Made by a program: the position numbers and the translations under genes. This document shows, piece by piece, positions 4,608-5,790 of a stretch of 5,790 bases of DNA. This DNA is from Bacillota bacterium. GTDB lineage: Bacteria; Bacillota; Clostridia; Saccharofermentanales; Fastidiosipilaceae. Position 1 is the first letter of the stretch; the number at the start of each line of letters is the position of its first letter. The notes beneath the pieces are model-generated. The model ran no database searches and was not told where the DNA came from. It saw only the letters and a program-made list of their open reading frames with translations. Where the stretch lies: the NCBI GenBank assembly GCA_023420715.1, contig JAEZVR010000042.1, positions 1 through 5,790 on the forward strand. Reading direction: 5' to 3'.

Positions 4608-5600
4608 ATGAAACCTTTATTTGATACCGTCTTATCGATCTTATTAACCCATCCAGACACCTGGATTTCTGGTGGTAAGCTCGCAACACATCTGTACACC
4701 ACACGCAATTCCATTTGGCGAATTATGAAACAATTACAAGAACAAGGTTATGACATCGAATCGGTAACGGGGCGAGGCTATCGCTTAAAAGGCACAACAG
4801 ATCCAATACAAGTCTCCACATTAAAAGCGGCTCTACCCAACTGGGATATTCAATATGAGCCCGTGATCGACTCCACCAACCGCCGTCTTAAAATGCAAGC
4901 TCGTCAAGGGCTTAAAACACGCACCATCCTCCTGGCAGAACATCAAACGCAGGGGGTTGGTCGCAGAGGGCGTGCCTTTTTTTCCCCACCTAATTGCGGC
5001 ATATACCTCAGTCTTTTACTCAATCAGGCGGATTTTGCCAATACAACGGTCAGCCACCTGCCTGCATTAGCTGCTGTCGCCTGTGCAGAAGCCATCGAAG
5101 CTTGTCAAACGCGCGCTTGTCACATCAAATGGGTGAATGATCTCATGATGGATGGACTCAAAATTGGCGGCATTTTGACCGAAGCAGATTACGCATTAGA
5201 GCTCGGTAGACCAGAATATGTCATTATTGGTATTGGTCTCAATGTCTATTTACTACAAGACCATTTTCCAGAAGAGCTCAAGCAAATTGCCGGGGCTATC
5301 TATCCGTCCTCAGAAATTCAAGCCGGTTTGCGCAACAACTTAATACTTGCGATCATACAGCGGATCACCCATTGGTTAAAAAACCATGATCCAGAGGCTT
5401 TATATCTCGCTTATCGTCAACGTTGCTGTTTAATTGACAAACCAGTAACTGTTTGGACACCTCAGCAAAACATCATTGGCAAGGCCATTGGACTCACGCC
5501 ACAATACGCCTTGGTTGTGCAAGCTTCGGACACACAAGAAAGACTTGAAATCGATGCAGGAGAAGCTACGCTCCATCCGCCTGATCGTGCGTCTTCTTAA
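4608..5600 (+). CDS. birA: BirA, biotin-[acetyl-CoA-carboxylase] ligase with N-terminal HTH
   Basis: A 330-residue protein that activates biotin with ATP to biotinyl-5'-AMP and transfers it to a lysine of biotin carboxyl-carrier proteins. The N-terminal winged helix-turn-helix (about residues 5-62: SGGKLATHLYTTRNSIWRIM, then GYDIESVTGRGYRL) marks the bifunctional type that can repress biotin genes. The catalytic domain has DSTN (88-91), AEHQTQGVGRRGR (110-122, biotinyl-AMP loop), KWVND (174-178), K185-IGGILTE and GIGLNVY (208-214). A small C-terminal SH3-like domain covers about 275-323. Position 117 is Val where Arg or Lys is usual. The upstream Shine-Dalgarno is poor (GGAAG about 13 nt away), but an in-frame stop at 4584 leaves no longer ATG start. 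Its 3' end overlaps the opposing gene by 35 bp. Confidence 0.95.
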   Translation: MKPLFDTVLSILLTHPDTWISGGKLATHLYTTRNSIWRIMKQLQEQGYDIESVTGRGYRLKGTTDPIQVSTLKAALPNWDIQYEPVIDSTNRRLKMQARQGLKTRTILLAEHQTQGVGRRGRAFFSPPNCGIYLSLLLNQADFANTTVSHLPALAAVACAEAIEACQTRACHIKWVNDLMMDGLKIGGILTEADYALELGRPEYVIIGIGLNVYLLQDHFPEELKQIAGAIYPSSEIQAGLRNNLILAIIQRITHWLKNHDPEALYLAYRQRCCLIDKPVTVWTPQQNIIGKAIGLTPQYALVVQASDTQERLEIDAGEATLHPPDRASS

Positions 5601-5790
5601 TCGATGCCAGTTTGCTCAGATACGATTCAAAATCAAAGGGTTCCAAGACCGTTGTCTTCTTTAAATACAGGGGGTGATGTGGATGACCCGCCCGAGTCAG
5701 AGGACCAGCCTTCCACCAGGTTGCTTGATGAGCTTGTGCCAATTGCCCAATTTCGTGCATGTGATGACTTAAATAAGGTCGGGTGGTTAT
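5566..5790 (-). CDS. C-terminal part of a DUF1643-like protein (5' end beyond window)
   Basis: An open minus-strand frame enters from the right edge and ends in TAG at 5568-5566, giving the last 74 residues. The internal ATG at 5760 need not be the start, because the frame stays open upstream to the window edge. The segment GPLTRAGHPHHPLYLKKTT resembles the closing motif of DUF1643 proteins (a G-x-P-x-HPLYL pattern followed by L-x-P-F), recognised from memory, not by search. The family's biochemical role is not established. After LEPF comes a charged tail of about 20 residues (SYLSKLASIKKTHDQADGA) that lies partly over the end of birA. If the DUF1643 reading is wrong, this is simply an unidentified partial protein. 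Confidence 0.6.
   Translation of the reverse strand: MTTRPYLSHHMHEIGQLAQAHQATWWKAGPLTRAGHPHHPLYLKKTTVLEPFDFESYLSKLASIKKTHDQADGA

Noticed and set aside
3482..5600. Reductase gene and birA as a dedicated biotin/propionyl-CoA module
   Set aside because: The genes are divergent and no carboxylase or biotin gene is visible. A metabolic link through propionyl-CoA is only speculation from gene names.
5645..5663. Short hairpin AAGAC-cgtt-GTCTT followed by CTTT as a birA terminator
   Set aside because: The stem has only 5 bp, the T-run is three bases, and the sequence encodes the KKTTVLEP stretch of the opposing gene; too weak to call.
5476..5664. Open 62-codon plus-strand frame over the birA 3' end
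   Set aside because: It overlaps the BirA C-terminal domain and the opposing gene in a different frame, and has no recognisable features.

Overview
The window comes from a Gram-positive, Clostridia-type Bacillota genome of moderate GC. It carries the conserved rpmH-rnpA-yidD-yidC-jag-mnmE block, all on the minus strand. The assignment rests on this gene order, on L34 beginning MAKMTYQPKKRQR, on a single-module YidC without the large N-terminal periplasmic domain of Proteobacteria, on Jag (KhpB/EloR), and on a BirA with Clostridia-like KWVND and GIGLNVY motifs. I cannot name a genus.

Layout, read along the minus strand from high to low coordinates. At 5790-5566 is the C-terminal end of an unfinished gene, probably a DUF1643-like protein. 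It overlaps the 3' end of birA (4608-5600, plus strand) tail to tail. A 118-bp divergent spacer separates birA from an acuI/yhdH-type NADPH-dependent reductase (4489-3482). Next comes the ribosome/membrane block: a consensus sigma-A promoter whose -35 box reaches into the reductase's last codons, rpmH (3418-3281), an intrinsic-terminator-like hairpin, rnpA (3221-2787), yidD (2869-2594, deeply overlapping rnpA), yidC (2597-1518, ATGA overlap with yidD), jag (1487-741), a second hairpin, and the first 212 codons of mnmE (636-1, running off the window).

The block joins translation and envelope functions: ribosomal protein L34, the protein subunit of RNase P, the YidD/YidC membrane-protein insertion factors, the RNA-binding regulator Jag, and the tRNA-modification GTPase MnmE. 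In many bacteria dnaA and oriC lie just upstream of rpmH. Here that place is taken by acuI and birA, and I see no DnaA-box cluster.

I found no mobile element, CRISPR array, tRNA or rRNA, and no convincing new system. The points most worth a second look are local: the long rnpA/yidD overlap with an extended RnpA C-terminus, the terminator between rpmH and rnpA, the embedded rpmH promoter, and symmetric elements in the birA/acuI spacer. No gene-free stretch exceeds 300 bases.
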